A stretch of DNA of 64,000 nt from Asterias amurensis (Eukaryota > Echinodermata > Asteroidea > Forcipulatida > Asteriidae), in NCBI RefSeq assembly GCF_032118995.1, contig NC_092669.1, positions 11,208,335 to 11,272,334 on the forward strand, given 5' to 3'. Positions within the stretch are counted from its first letter, which is position 1. The number at the start of each line of letters is the position of its first letter. The notes beneath the pieces were generated by a model, which worked only from the letters and a program-made list of their open reading frames with translations, made no database searches and had not been told where the DNA came from. A program made the translations under genes and the position numbers. Below are positions 32,769-43,400 of the stretch, one piece after another.

Positions 32769-35700
32769 GACTTGTAATGCGCACATATCCACCCTGCTGG
32801 GTGTTCAAGGTAAAACCAAAAACAAAACAAAAACAAAACACAACACAAAGAAAAACAGACACAATAAAATTAGTCATTGAAAACCTGTGACATAAGATAA
32901 GTTTTGAGAAGAGACTTGAATTTTGAGGTACAAACACAAGAACGAAGATTAAGTGGTAGAGAGTTCCAGATGCGTGGCGCGGCTGAAGAAAAAGACCTGT
33001 CACCCCATGAGTGTTCAATGAGGAGAAGCATGGGTTCAATGAGGAGAAGCATGGAACTTGATCCAAGATTCCTTGATGGAGTGTAAACTTGAAGCAGTTC
33101 AGAAATATAGTGGGGAGCCTTGCCATTTAGAGCTTTGTGGACAATGAGCATCAGCTTGAAGATGATTCGTTGAGAGATAGGGAGCCAGTGTAGTTGTTTC
33201 AGAACAGGGGTGATAGAACAGGATTTTCTAGACAGTGTCACAATGCGGGCTAGCTCGATGGTCTAGTTGGTACGACATCTGCTCTTAATTTGAAAAAGGT
33301 CTTGGGTTCGATTCTAAGTTATGTCCTTTATAATTATAGTCATCTTACCTCATGGATCAGCTCGCCCTCCAGGAACTTGACCGGTCTGAGCGTGAGGAGG
33401 TGATCGAAGAGGAAGATCTTGGGGTCGGACAGGGAGTTAACGATGCACCTATGAGCTTCTTCCCGAGCCTGAGACGCGTTGTCCTCAGTATAGGTCCCCA
33501 ACAGTTCCACCATAACCTTGTTGGACGATTCGCTACAAACAAAACCAAGTTATTATTATTACATTTATCATTTATTTGACCGAAGAAAAAAACAAACAAA
33601 CAGAGTTACAACAAAAAAAAAACCAAGATTATAAACTGGATAAAAGGTTTGCCTGAGAGGCGTTATCCTCAGTATAGGTACCCAACAGGTCCACCATAAC
33701 ATTGATGGACAATTCGCTACAAACAAAACCAAGTTATTACTATTACATTTATCATTTATTTGACCGAAGAAAAAAACAAACAAACAGAGTTACAAAAAAA
33801 AAAAAACAAGAATATAAACTGGATAAAAGGTTTGCCTGAGAGGCGTTATCCTCAATGTAGGTACCCAACAGGTCAACCATTGCTTTGTTGGACAATTCGC
33901 TACAAACAAAACCAAGTTATTATTATTACATTTATCATTTATTTGACCGAAGAAAAAAACAAACAAACAGAGTTACAACAAAAAAAAACCAAGATTATAA
34001 ACTGGATAAAAGGTTTGCCTGAGAGGCGTTATCCTCAGTATAGGTACCCAACAGGTCCACCATAACATTGATGGACAATTCGCTACAAACAAAACCAAGT
34101 TATTATTATTACATTATTATTTGATTACAAAATGTTACAAGTAATTTTCTCTTGGTTTATAAACAACCCCAAAGTAGTAGACATGGTAATGTAAGTCTCC
34201 CCTTTTGATTTGTTACTTGATATTTGCAATAAAAAGTCGCATCCGCTTCAGGTGATTCCTCTGTGGCCCCTTCCCAGGTAGTATCATAATTAAGCTTGGG
34301 CGATATCACGATATTATCGAATATCGCGATATTAATTTGGACACGATTTCGATGTCGGATGGATTTGGTTTCAATCGAAGTATCGATATATCGCGATAAT
34401 CGCGATAATCGCGATAATTGCGATATATCGATTAAATATCGCGATGTATTTGCTAGCTGATACCCCATAGATTTGGAGTAAAACCAGAAGAATAGGTCAT
34501 TAGAACACCTCTCTTATACTAGGACTGTCTCTTCTACAACTTTCACTTGGAGTTTTAAGACTGATGATGTCAAATTTCATTAATAGCGATTATATCGAAT
34601 ATGGCGATATATTGTCGGCGATATATCGTGAATAAAATAAGTCGATATCGCCCAAGCTTAATCATAATACCGAAGGATTTTACTGCTTTAATCCCTACTC
34701 TTGAGTGGTTATTCCCCGAGGTATGGCCACTTGCCGAGGCAAACAGCTGAGAGAGGACCGAGTAAAAGCGCTCATAGTGTGAAAAGGCTGGCTGTCAGTC
34801 CATGGGGGCAACCCTGGGAAATGGAGTAGTGTGAAAAGAGCTTATGTGTGAGTGATAAAACGAATACTGAATGCATTTCGCTCGTACATTGTCGCAGAAT
34901 CTAACCATGAATAATAAAGTGGGTGGAGGGGTTGGGGGGAGTTTATAGGCAACTTACGTCTGTTTGCCTTCTTTAAGAGCTTCGTACAGCAGCCGTAAGA
35001 TGGTCGTCGTCTGGTCACGGTTTAAGTCCCACTTCTTAATCCATTTCTTTACCTGAGAAGTAAAACAGAGAAGGAAAGTAATGGGCTATCTTGATAATTT
35101 TAGTGAGAAATTCTTTCTTTCTCAAAGCCTACATTACTTCAGCGGGAGCCCTTCCTCACAATGTTTTATACTATCAACAACTCTCCACTGCTCGTTACCA
35201 TGTAAGTTTTTACGCTAACAACTATTTTGAGTAATTACCAATAGTGTTCAGTGCCTTTAAAGAACTGTATGATGTCTACAAAGATGGAGGTGTTCTTACC
35301 ACTTCCAGCTCCGTCTCGACGTGATCTGCGTTTTTCCCTCGGGCGGCAACCTTCAACATACAGCAGTAGATGTGATGGCAAAGTAAGTTCTCTACTCCGA
35401 CGCCGTAAAATAAGTTACTGAGTCTGCAGGGCGTGATCATAACATTTGATATTATAAATATTTCATTGAAGTAAACTTAATATGAACAGGCATGATATTT
35501 GGTTCAAGGAAAAGAAGTAGAACCATCTGATTTAGTACAAGGACTAACTTACATGTACTTGTTGACATGGTGTAGGCTTTAAAGGAACATGTTGCCTTGG
35601 ATCGGACGAGTTGGTCTATTAAAAGCGTTTGAAACCGTTTGTTATGAAATGCTTATGGTTAGAAAGATGTTTTAAAAGTAGAATACAATGATCCACACAA

Positions 35701-37987
35701 ACACGCCTCGAAATTGCACGGTTTTCCCTTTACCTTGTCGACGAACACGGTCGGCCATTTATGGGAGTCAAATTTTTGACTCCCATAAATGGCCGACCGT
35801 GTTAGTTCGCAAAGTTAAATGAAAACCACGCAATTTCGAGGCAAATTTGTGTGGATCATTGTATTCTACTTTTAAAACATCTTTCCAACCATATACAATT
35901 TATAACAAACGGTTATAAACGCTTTTTATAGACCAAGTCGTCCGATCCAAAGCAAGGTGTTCCTTTAACATTAACAGGCATGATATTTGGTTCATGGAAA
36001 AGAAGAAGGAACATCTGATTTAGTAAAAGGACAGACTTACATGTACGAGTTCACATGGTGCAGGCTTTAGTATGTTTTACAATACAATACAATAATTACA
36101 TCTATAGAGCGCTCTTACTCATCAAAGATAGATACACAGAGTCTAGAAAACACTAACCAAAATAACACAGTTAAACATGAGGTAAATGTTCAAATAAATG
36201 AGTTTACACAGCCTTCTTAATAGAATCCGAGAAAGAGGAGCACTGGATGCATTGTGTATGAAAGTCCATTCCAGAGTCAGGGTGCATGGAGTAGTCTTTA
36301 ACAGCTCTCCAATGCTCGTTACCAAGCAAGTTTTTATGCTAACAATTATTTTGAGTAATTACAAGCAAAATTATAATTACATTCTTAATTTAGCCTCTGC
36401 ATATTCCTCTCCGGCCGAGACTAAATGGTCGCTGAGAAGTTTCCCGAGCTGGTTGAGACACTCCGGGGGTTGGTAGATCAGTAACGATAAGATACTGTTG
36501 AAGACGCCTTCAATCTCTGACAACAGCAAAAGAAAAAAAGTTAAAAAAATTAAGAAACCTTTTTTCTCTCCATATTTCACATTATTGAAACCTTATTCTG
36601 TTTAAAGGTCAAAATGGGGGGCAAATATTTACCTGCGGAATCGGTCAATTTCCAGATGACATCAGCGGATTGGATGATCTTTTCTAAATCATCTTCAATC
36701 GTTTGTTCTGTTGGGTCTTCTGATATATCGGCGCCTTGAGACTTCAGGAAGGACCTCAGCTCCATTGCCTGAGTTAATGAAAATTAGGGCGGAGTTTAAA
36801 GGATTCTGGTACTTTTTCAAAATGTCCATAGATTTACATTCAACTTACAGGGTTTGAAGATAATGATAGTGGAAAGCTTCCCTTCAAATATTACTTACTG
36901 AGGTGCTGTAGTTCTTGAGAAATGAGTAAAACAGTGTCATGAAAGTACTTTGTAAATGCCTAAAATAACTTTGATCTCATGAGACGAAAATTATTTTCAT
37001 GACATTGTTTACCCATTTCCCCAAAACTACAGCACCTCAGCACGTAATATTTTCAGGGAAGCTTTCTACTATCATTATCTTCAAACTGTGTAAGTTTAGT
37101 GTAAATCTATGGACATTGTGTTTTTTTGTCCTACAAAAAGTACATACACCCTTTAAAAACAATGGAAGAAAACAAAAGATAACGAAAAACAAAGCCACTC
37201 AATTTTAAGTTTTATCTATTTTCTATAATCTAGCGTAGGGCTCTCTCAGGATTTTTCAAAACTGTTGCCTGGTGGGTGGGCATTCATATGGAACCATAAC
37301 TTGAGAAAACAAAAATGATTATTTGAAATTATTGAAAATTTTCCGTATCCTGCCACCACACTTTTTCACTAATTTAAAAAAAAAGTAATTTATCATTAAT
37401 GGTTAGATAGGCTAATATTTTATTTCACCATAACATATTAATATAAATGAAAAAAAATAGATCTACGATATACAGACATTTTTTTCTGAAATAAAAAGTG
37501 GAGTAAAAACAGGATAACTTTCCGTATCACGTCACCACTTTTTCACTCATTTTTACAAAAAGGGATCTCTATAATAAGACTAAGAGGTAAATTAGATATT
37601 GTAGTTGTACTATATTGTTTCATATCAAATGAAAAAGTGGTGGCGTGACACGGACACTTTTCCAAAAAATAAATAATAAATGGGATGGGAATGGGATGAT
37701 GATGATGATGCAGCATGCAGCCGTTCCAGAATGTTGAATCAGCAGCCAGCGCTCGACTCATGATCAGCTAATTGCGATCAAAGCGACCGCATACAGATAC
37801 ATTACAATATACATGTAAAAATTCATTGCATCAATTACGTGAGAATTTTTTTTTCCAATAAATTAAACCGGATTTTCTCAATCATACAGAAAGGTTGGGG
37901 TTATTTTGATTACACAATTTGATTCAATTCACATTAAATACCGACCTGTTCCTGTTCAGCGACATCGATAAAAGCCGGGAGACTCAT
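30808..37987 (-). CDS. EIF3M: eukaryotic translation initiation factor 3 subunit M
   Basis: Ten exons read leftward: 37987-37946, 36768-36633, 36516-36381, 35423-35300, 35052-34958, 33532-33349, 32517-32436, 32078-31935, 31250-31190 and 30937-30808. All junctions keep frame, giving 377 aa (human 374). The start is [14 protein letters not shown]; human begins MSVPAFIDISEEDQ. The PCI domain (about residues 180-340) shows [60 protein letters not shown] and [13 protein letters not shown]. The end has [11 protein letters not shown], as in human. eIF3m is a PCI subunit of the cytoplasmic eIF3 complex that recruits mRNA to the 40S ribosome. The 5' flank of exon 6 carries a 182-bp tandem array containing part of that exon. 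Introns hold LINE, R2, R3, R4 and R13 elements. Confidence 0.96.
31010..31160. repeat. R8 repeat, diverged copy
   Basis: CCATAAAATGACAAAATTAC, GGTTACCAGCCAAACTACCA and GTTAAGCAATAAGC follow the R8 order. Ends 30 nt from EIF3M exon 9. Confidence 0.55.
31500..31855. repeat. R3 MITE in EIF3M intron
   Basis: Right end ACCGAAAGTGTACAATGGCT plus TTAA at 31852-31855; the left end is worn. Central ATTCTCGAACGCGAGAATTA palindrome. Opposite orientation to the copy at 16448. Confidence 0.82.
32688..32770. repeat. long AAT/ATT trinucleotide microsatellite
   Basis: About 80 bp of AAT repeats with one AAA interruption. It is the 3' tail of the LINE fragment at 32770-33245. Length is likely variable between individuals. 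Confidence 0.9.
32770..33245 (-). mobile_element. CR1/L2-like LINE 3' fragment
   Basis: The minus strand reads [53 protein letters not shown] and [10 protein letters not shown], the C-terminal motif series of CR1/L2-type LINE reverse transcriptases, and ends in the microsatellite. The 5' parts are absent. Lies in EIF3M intron 6. It contains a small internal direct repeat (ATGAGGAGAAGCATGG, twice). Confidence 0.88.
33240..33325 (+). mobile_element. tRNA-derived SINE head
   Basis: TAGCTCGATGGTCTAGTTGG (box A) and GGGTTCGATTC (box B) about 45 nt apart, abutting the LINE fragment. Lies 25 bp from EIF3M exon 6. Confidence 0.65.
33478..34105. repeat. 182-bp tandem array containing part of EIF3M exon 6
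   Basis: The first 55-65 bp of exon 6 (acceptor AG, then codons for [20 protein letters not shown]) plus about 120 bp of upstream intron recur three more times, near 33660, 33842 and 34024. The period is 182 bp. Each partial exon copy keeps the acceptor and an open frame, for example [17 protein letters not shown]. Each lacks the rest of the exon and any clear donor. Intron parts are over 95 percent alike. Confidence 0.9.
34290..34665. repeat. R13 palindromic element
   Basis: Ends AAGCTTGGGCGATATC and GATATCGCCCAAGCTTAA are inverted repeats. The interior is packed with GATATATCGCG-type words (ATCGCGATAATCGCGATAAT). A sister lies at 55374-55706 in the other orientation. The full-length pair supports a MITE. 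EIF3M intron 5. Confidence 0.85.
35095..35265. repeat. R1 MITE, half copy
   Basis: Right arm only: CACAATGTTTTATACTATCA, TTTTGAGTAATTACCAATAG, CAGTGCCTTTAAAG. EIF3M intron 4. Confidence 0.75.
35485..36068. repeat. R2 MITE between 100-bp direct repeats
   Basis: A full R2 (TTAA 35579-35582 and 35965-35968) is flanked by two copies of a sequence starting ACAGGCATGATATTTGGTTC and ending GGTG.AGGCTTT (35485-35580 and 35975-36068). The flanks differ at several sites. EIF3M intron 3. Confidence 0.8.
36796..37156. repeat. R4 MITE, TTAA flanked
   Basis: TTAA at 36796-36799 and 37153-37156. Palindromic arms meet near AAAATTATTTTCATGACA, with AGCACCTCAG and its complement CTGAGGTGCT on either side. 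EIF3M intron 1. Confidence 0.8.
37330..37660. repeat. R12 palindromic elements, one full and one partial
   Basis: 37513-37660 has inverted arms GATAACTTTCCGTATCACGT and GGCGTGACACGGACACTTTT around TTACAAAAAGGGATCTC. A partial, weaker copy precedes it (37330-37400). A sister lies at 48017-48160. EIF3M intron 1. Confidence 0.72.
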
Positions 37988-38330
37988 TTTTAAGCCACAA
38001 TCTTGGACGAAAATGTAATGAAACAAAAACCCACACACGAGGATTTCGACACATGAAGCGCGCCCTCTCGCAAAACTAGCCGCTAACGGAGTCTGGCGCC
38101 CTCGTTGGATCAAAAGAAGTAATAAATCGCGCGCAGTTGGCGCACGCGTCAGGCAGGAACAGTGATGTCATAGAAGACTTTTTGAAATCTATGACAACTT
38201 AAAAACAAAACATTATCAAACAAACAAAACAACCGCTCAACAGTTTTGTATACAAACATAGGGAGTTATGATCATTCCATTCAACAGCATAGAGAGAAGA
38301 AGGACACCAACTCTTAAAAACGTGAGTAGA
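37988..38330. promoter_or_regulatory. probable divergent promoter region of EIF3M and the next gene
   Basis: The EIF3M ATG lies at the left edge, reading left. On the right, a likely untranslated exon ends at about 38320 with donor GTGAGT, reading right, and could join the AG at 39462 just before the next gene's ATG. The stretch holds GCGC-rich words (GAAGCGCGCCCTCTCG, AATCGCGCGCAG) and no TATA box, as in housekeeping promoters. Function inferred. Confidence 0.4.
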
Positions 38331-38649
38331 CCCATACAACTCTTTGATGATTATGCTAAAATTGTATAGGTGTGCTTTATTTATTCACATCATCTACTTC
38401 GATACCATGCATGACATAGTCCTTCAGTCAGGATGTAAACACCAAGGATAGTTGCTAATATGCGGTGCCAAGTGTTGCAGGTGCTTTTTTTTGTACAAGG
38501 TGCAAGTACAAGGTTGGGAGGTAGCTAAACAGTGTTTGCTCCAACCAACCGCCCCCTTCAAGACCCGATGGATGAGAGCTTGAGGATCTGGCTTGGGAGG
38601 GCATTCCAACATGCTTGGCATTACACGGCCAGAGAGGCTTACTAGCTCT

Positions 38650-38828
38650 GGGGTGGATTTCACAAAGGTAGTCCTAACTTAGGACTAGTCCTAGGCAATG
38701 CTAAGAGATAGGACCAGTCCTAAGTTAGGATAAGTTACTGGTCCTACCTTAGGACCAGTCTTATCTCTTAGCATTGCTTCATAGGACTGGTCCCAAGTTA
38801 GGACTACCTTTGTGAAATCCAGCCCCGG
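38650..38828. repeat. R9 palindromic element
   Basis: Ends GGGGTGGATTTCACAAAGGT and its complement, with many CTAACTTAGGACTAG blocks in both senses inside. A full-length copy of about 175 bp; related pieces at 15715-15810 and 43262-43400. Confidence 0.85.
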
Positions 38829-39031
38829 TTTTCCTTATTTCCCTTGTCACAAAGTACCATAAACGGTGTCGTGCCAAGTGTGGTTAAAACAAAAGAACAT
38901 CGGGGCCTTAAGTTTCCGATTTGCGTTTGGATTAAATTTTGCAAAAATGATGGTAAACAGTGTGAATGATTGAAGAAAGCACATTAACTCTGCTGCCACT
39001 TTTTGCTCTTTCTAATATTTGTTTATACTAT

Positions 39032-39240
39032 AGACGATGTGACCTCTGACGTCACTCGAAAACCATAACATGATTCGCGCGCATACCGCCGGGCAAAACC
39101 TTTGTGTTTTGGCAGCCAGCTAGAAAGTGTATGCAATCTTACCATGACTACGTGTCTTTTTGCCCGGCGAAACATGACGTATACAGAGTTTTTCAACAGA
39201 GGGCGGTTTAAATGTAAACATAGGTCACATTGTCTATACA
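39032..39240. repeat. R6 MITE, TA flanked
   Basis: TATAGACGATGTGACCT to AGGTCACATTGTCTATA. About 85-90 percent like the copy at 13281-13500. Confidence 0.85.
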
Positions 39241-39472
39241 GAGGAAAGGCAGAGCTATCGAACAAACAAAATAACTTGAAGACTTTCCTGAAGACGAGCT
39301 GAGTATAGGCTTATACTGTTCGAAACGTCGAGACCAAACCGGCTCTTCTCAGAGCCAACACAAAATATATTTTACACATGGTTGGTTATACCCGGAAGTT
39401 GACTATTTATTTAGTTTTCTTCACAAAAAAACTTTTACCCGTTTTTATTGAACTTCCATCAGACGGCCAACA

Positions 39473-40408
39473 ATGCCCAACAGTTCTGCAAACTACAATC
39501 TTGTTGCCATTGGAGACGATGGAGTCTGGATGAAACTTGGACGTGAAATCTCAAAGATTGATAGATGCCGTCTGCTCAGAGTAAGGACATAGATCAACAT
39601 CCTTAGCGTCCATTGTGTGCGTTCGAGGTGCTCAGCAGAGCGGCAACGGACAGAAGAAGTATTTTTAGATGTGCAAGTCTCGCGCCATTGTTCGGCATTA
39701 GCCTTTTCGAAGGATGGCGGACACTACATGAATGCACTCTTTGGTTTGGGTGTATACAATACCCAAACCAAAAAAATAGTGTCAAAATTATGTATGGCCG
39801 GGTTCACTCATGGAGAATGGTTCAGCATACCTCAAAATAGCTTGTTCCAAACGTCCATCGCTTTTTTATAAGGCGTTGCGTAGAAAACAAACTGGGCCAG
39901 TCTAAAGTAACGGGACTCACGATCTGAATACGCTCGTATTCTTTTGTCAAGACCTTGGTAGCTTGGAGAGCCCGCGATCAAAAGTGAGAGACGTTCTAGT
40001 CTATATGGATCGCGCCTCTCTCAAGCCGCAAAGGTCTTGACAAAAGGCTAACAAGCTCAAGACTTATGTCTACTATATTTTGCGTACATGGATGGGACAT
40101 CAGACTGGAACTACTTTCATGAGTGCACAATGGACTCTGAAATGTTATTGTATTCGGAGAATGCCACGTGCGACAAAGCCCTATTAAGCTGTGTTTGTGG
40201 TGTCTTGAAATGTTTCAGATACCCAACTCTTTAAACCCATACTCCATTTGCGACAAGTACCAGTCTAGAGCCATCTTTCTCTTGCCGGACGCCATTAAAG
40301 TATACCAAGGAGCGTGCAGCACTTGGGTTCAAAGGCTCAGGTAAAGTTACTGTCTCTTGTTCACAGGAGAATGAGAATATTATTGGGATAGGTCCCCCAT
40401 CTCAGCAA

Positions 40409-40445
<37 letters not shown>

Positions 40446-43400
40446 AACGACGACGCAACGACGACAGCGGCGGCGACGACGACAACAACAACAACAACAA
40501 CCAGCACAATAAAATCAAACTATTAAATGATGTTTACATAATAAGAAAACTATCAATAAACAATCATGATGTAGCCTCTACCCTTAAAAAGGACATGTAG
40601 AAAGGACATAAAGTTTTTCACAAAAATTACGTTATTTTAAAATAAAATTAAAAAAACAAGATTGATAACACACTAACTATCATTGATTTGATTGAATACC
40701 TGACCAGATTTGGACCCAATGTGAACACACCTATTATAGCCATCGTGGACGATTCTACAAGGAATAACGGTGAATAATAAGCAAGACTTTTTATGTTTAC
40801 TCTAAATTGGACGCAAGCCCAAAATCGGCATTGGCGACCAATGTAGCCGAAAGTAGCTTGAATCCAAACAACAATATTTAGCAGTCACAAATGGTACCAC
40901 AAGACTAATATTGATCATTCTTGCGGGATATTTTGACCTTTGGACATGTTCCATCGAGGAATGTACTTTTTGCTAGCCTTTTGTCAAGGCTTTTGTGGCT
41001 TGGAGATCCGCGGGGACGGGAGACCACGAATCGAGTGGCGAATCCTCGTGCAATGCTTCGCCACTCGCGTGCGTGATCTCCCGTTCCATTCTCTTGGGAC
41101 CGTAGACTTGATTCAAGTCCCGTTCTCGTGCTAGAGGTCCCTAAGCATGCCCACAGTCAAAATGCAGTTACCGTGCACCCTAGAATGCGTGCGGAACAGG
41201 TTGGGGAATGCAGAGCATCACAAAACAATAGTTTTCTGGCGATGGCACGGGATTGGGACTTGAGTCAAGTCTATTGGGATCGCGGCTCTCCAAGCCACGC
41301 TTGGCATTGGCAAAAGGCTAACCTTTTGCATAATGACGCCCCCTTAGTCCAAAATGTTAATGAAAATCGTATACCATTGGCTGGGAACCGTGTGTGCAGC
41401 GTGTTTCCCATGTGGACGTTTCCATTGTTTGACGTCAAAATGGCGGCCAATGAACGACCCATCATGTTACAAAACTATTGGGTGCGTTCGTTTAGCTTCC
41501 CTGGGTCATCCTAGCCTTGCTCAAGGCAGTCGAATTGTTCACTCCGAAAAAAGACCGCCGCTGTTTAAAAACCCACCCGTATTCACTGTGCGTAAAACCC
41601 ACCCGTATTCACTGTGCGTAACATCGCACGACACGATGCCCCCGTACACTATCCGCATGCGGAGGCCGTCAGGCCGACAGCCTTGTAGGATCTGTGTTGA
41701 AGCCACTGACCTCATTACTATAATAAGCGAAGAGTTCCCACGGTCAGCTCATTACCATAATGCCCGCGAAAGACGAGACATGTTTACCTCACACACCACC
41801 ACCACGGACGCATGATAGGGTCCAAAGGTCGTGATAAGGGAAGTGCGTGATTGGACGTCAAAATGAATAATTCATTTGCCTCGCATCCTGTGTTGTCTGA
41901 TAGGTCTGACGAACGATATACATATTCATGAGCTGCATACTAGCATATCCTCGAGCCCCCCCAATTTCGTCCACTATTGGAATTTTTTCAATACAACACA
42001 TTAAAACGGGAAGATACAGATCCGACAAGGCTGTCGGCCTGACGGCCTCCGCATGCGGTTAGTGGTGTACGAGTGCGATGACTTGTGTGAACAGTATTCG
42101 TGCGATGTGACAGTGTGTATACGGGTTGGTCATTCGGTGTGATCGCACACACCATGCACAGGGTATACGGCGGGTGGGTTTACAGCTGCGTCTTTTCGGA
42201 GCGAATAATGCGACTGCCTTGAGCAAGGCTAGGGTCATCCCCGGTCTGCCCCGGTGCATTCGAATAGCTTTTGACGTTATTCCAGGGGCTCACCCAGGTC
42301 AGCCCCCAGTGCCCTGCTTGTGGAGGCTGGCCCCAGGTAAACGACGTCACTACGAGAGCGGGGAGTGGTCGTTCGTTTAGCTCTTGCCAGGGGCTCACCC
42401 GAGTGAGCACCGCGGGGTAGACCCAGGGAAGCTAAACGGACGCACCCAAAGTTTGCCATAGTTATAAACCTAGTTTTCTGTTCACCTTCCATTGTGCTTC
42501 AACTCTTACTCATCATCTGCCGTATTTTTTTATTTTTTTTATTTCGTCAACACCCGGACCGTAAAACAGAGGAGGAAATAAAACAATTGATGCAACTCAA
42601 CGTCATCAACTGGATCATGACGTCACAGGAGCTACAAGCCGTGCGCATCGTACGGGTTTTGTACCGATGTGAGACAGTGATCCGGCGGTGTCTTGAGACT
42701 TCGGCCGGAATGATCGTTCGGCACGGAACCCGAAGGATTGCTTATCTCCGGAACGCCGGAAGAACCAGCAATACTGGCACTTCGTATCCGATGGTAGAGC
42801 AGTCAGAAGGTATGGCTGAATAGAAAACAGGGCCCAATTTCAATGTCTCTGCTTTTTACCGTAGGCAAAGATTCAGGGCATTTTTTGAGGAGACAGATTA
42901 ATTTAACAACGTCAAAAAAAGATTTTTTTTACATAGCCTTATTAAACACACTGGACACTAATGGTAATTGTCAAAGACCAGTCTTCTCACTTGTTGTATC
43001 TCAACATAATAATGCGTAAAATAACAAACCTGTGAAAATTTGAGCTCGATTGGTCGTCGGAGATGCGATATAATAATGAAAAAAAAAACGAAGTTTAGTG
43101 CTTTCAGATGCTTGATTTAGAGACCTAAAAAAAAATTAATTCTAAATGTATGAGGTCTCGAAATCAAATTCTTGAAAAATTACCTCTTTCTCGAAAACTA
43201 TGGCACTTCAGAGGGAGCCGTTTCTTACAATGTTTTACATTTTTTACCAACCTCTCCCCATTACGGAGAGTTGGGACTGGTCCTATCTTAGGACTAGTCC
43301 TAGGAGATATACAAATTGCATGGATAGTCCCGAGGTGGGACTAGTATCTCGTCCTAACTCGAGATAGGACTTGTCCCAGCTCTTTGTGAAATCCACCCCA

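Noticed and set aside
32645-32848. Open frames with long Tyr, Asn or Ile runs
   Set aside because: They read through the AAT microsatellite at the LINE tail and have no protein-like sequence on either side.
33760-34065. 101-codon plus-strand frame with a repeated peptide
   Set aside because: Antisense reading of the 182-bp EIF3M array.
34157-34468. 103-codon minus-strand frame with [11 protein letters not shown] repeats
   Set aside because: Reading of the GATATATCGCG words in R13; the sister copy does not keep the frame.
38268-38320. Coding start MIIPFNSIERRR joined to the unknown gene
   Set aside because: Splicing to the AG at 39462 puts the next exon in the wrong frame and runs into a stop; better read as untranslated leader.
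39600-39871. Two plus-strand frames of 75-84 codons after exon 1 of the unknown gene
   Set aside because: Lie in intron 1 without fitting splice sites or phase; composition is not protein-like.
42126-42410. Overlapping open frames in both senses around 42.2 kb
   Set aside because: They lie in the R7 element and the foldback insertion and have no family match.
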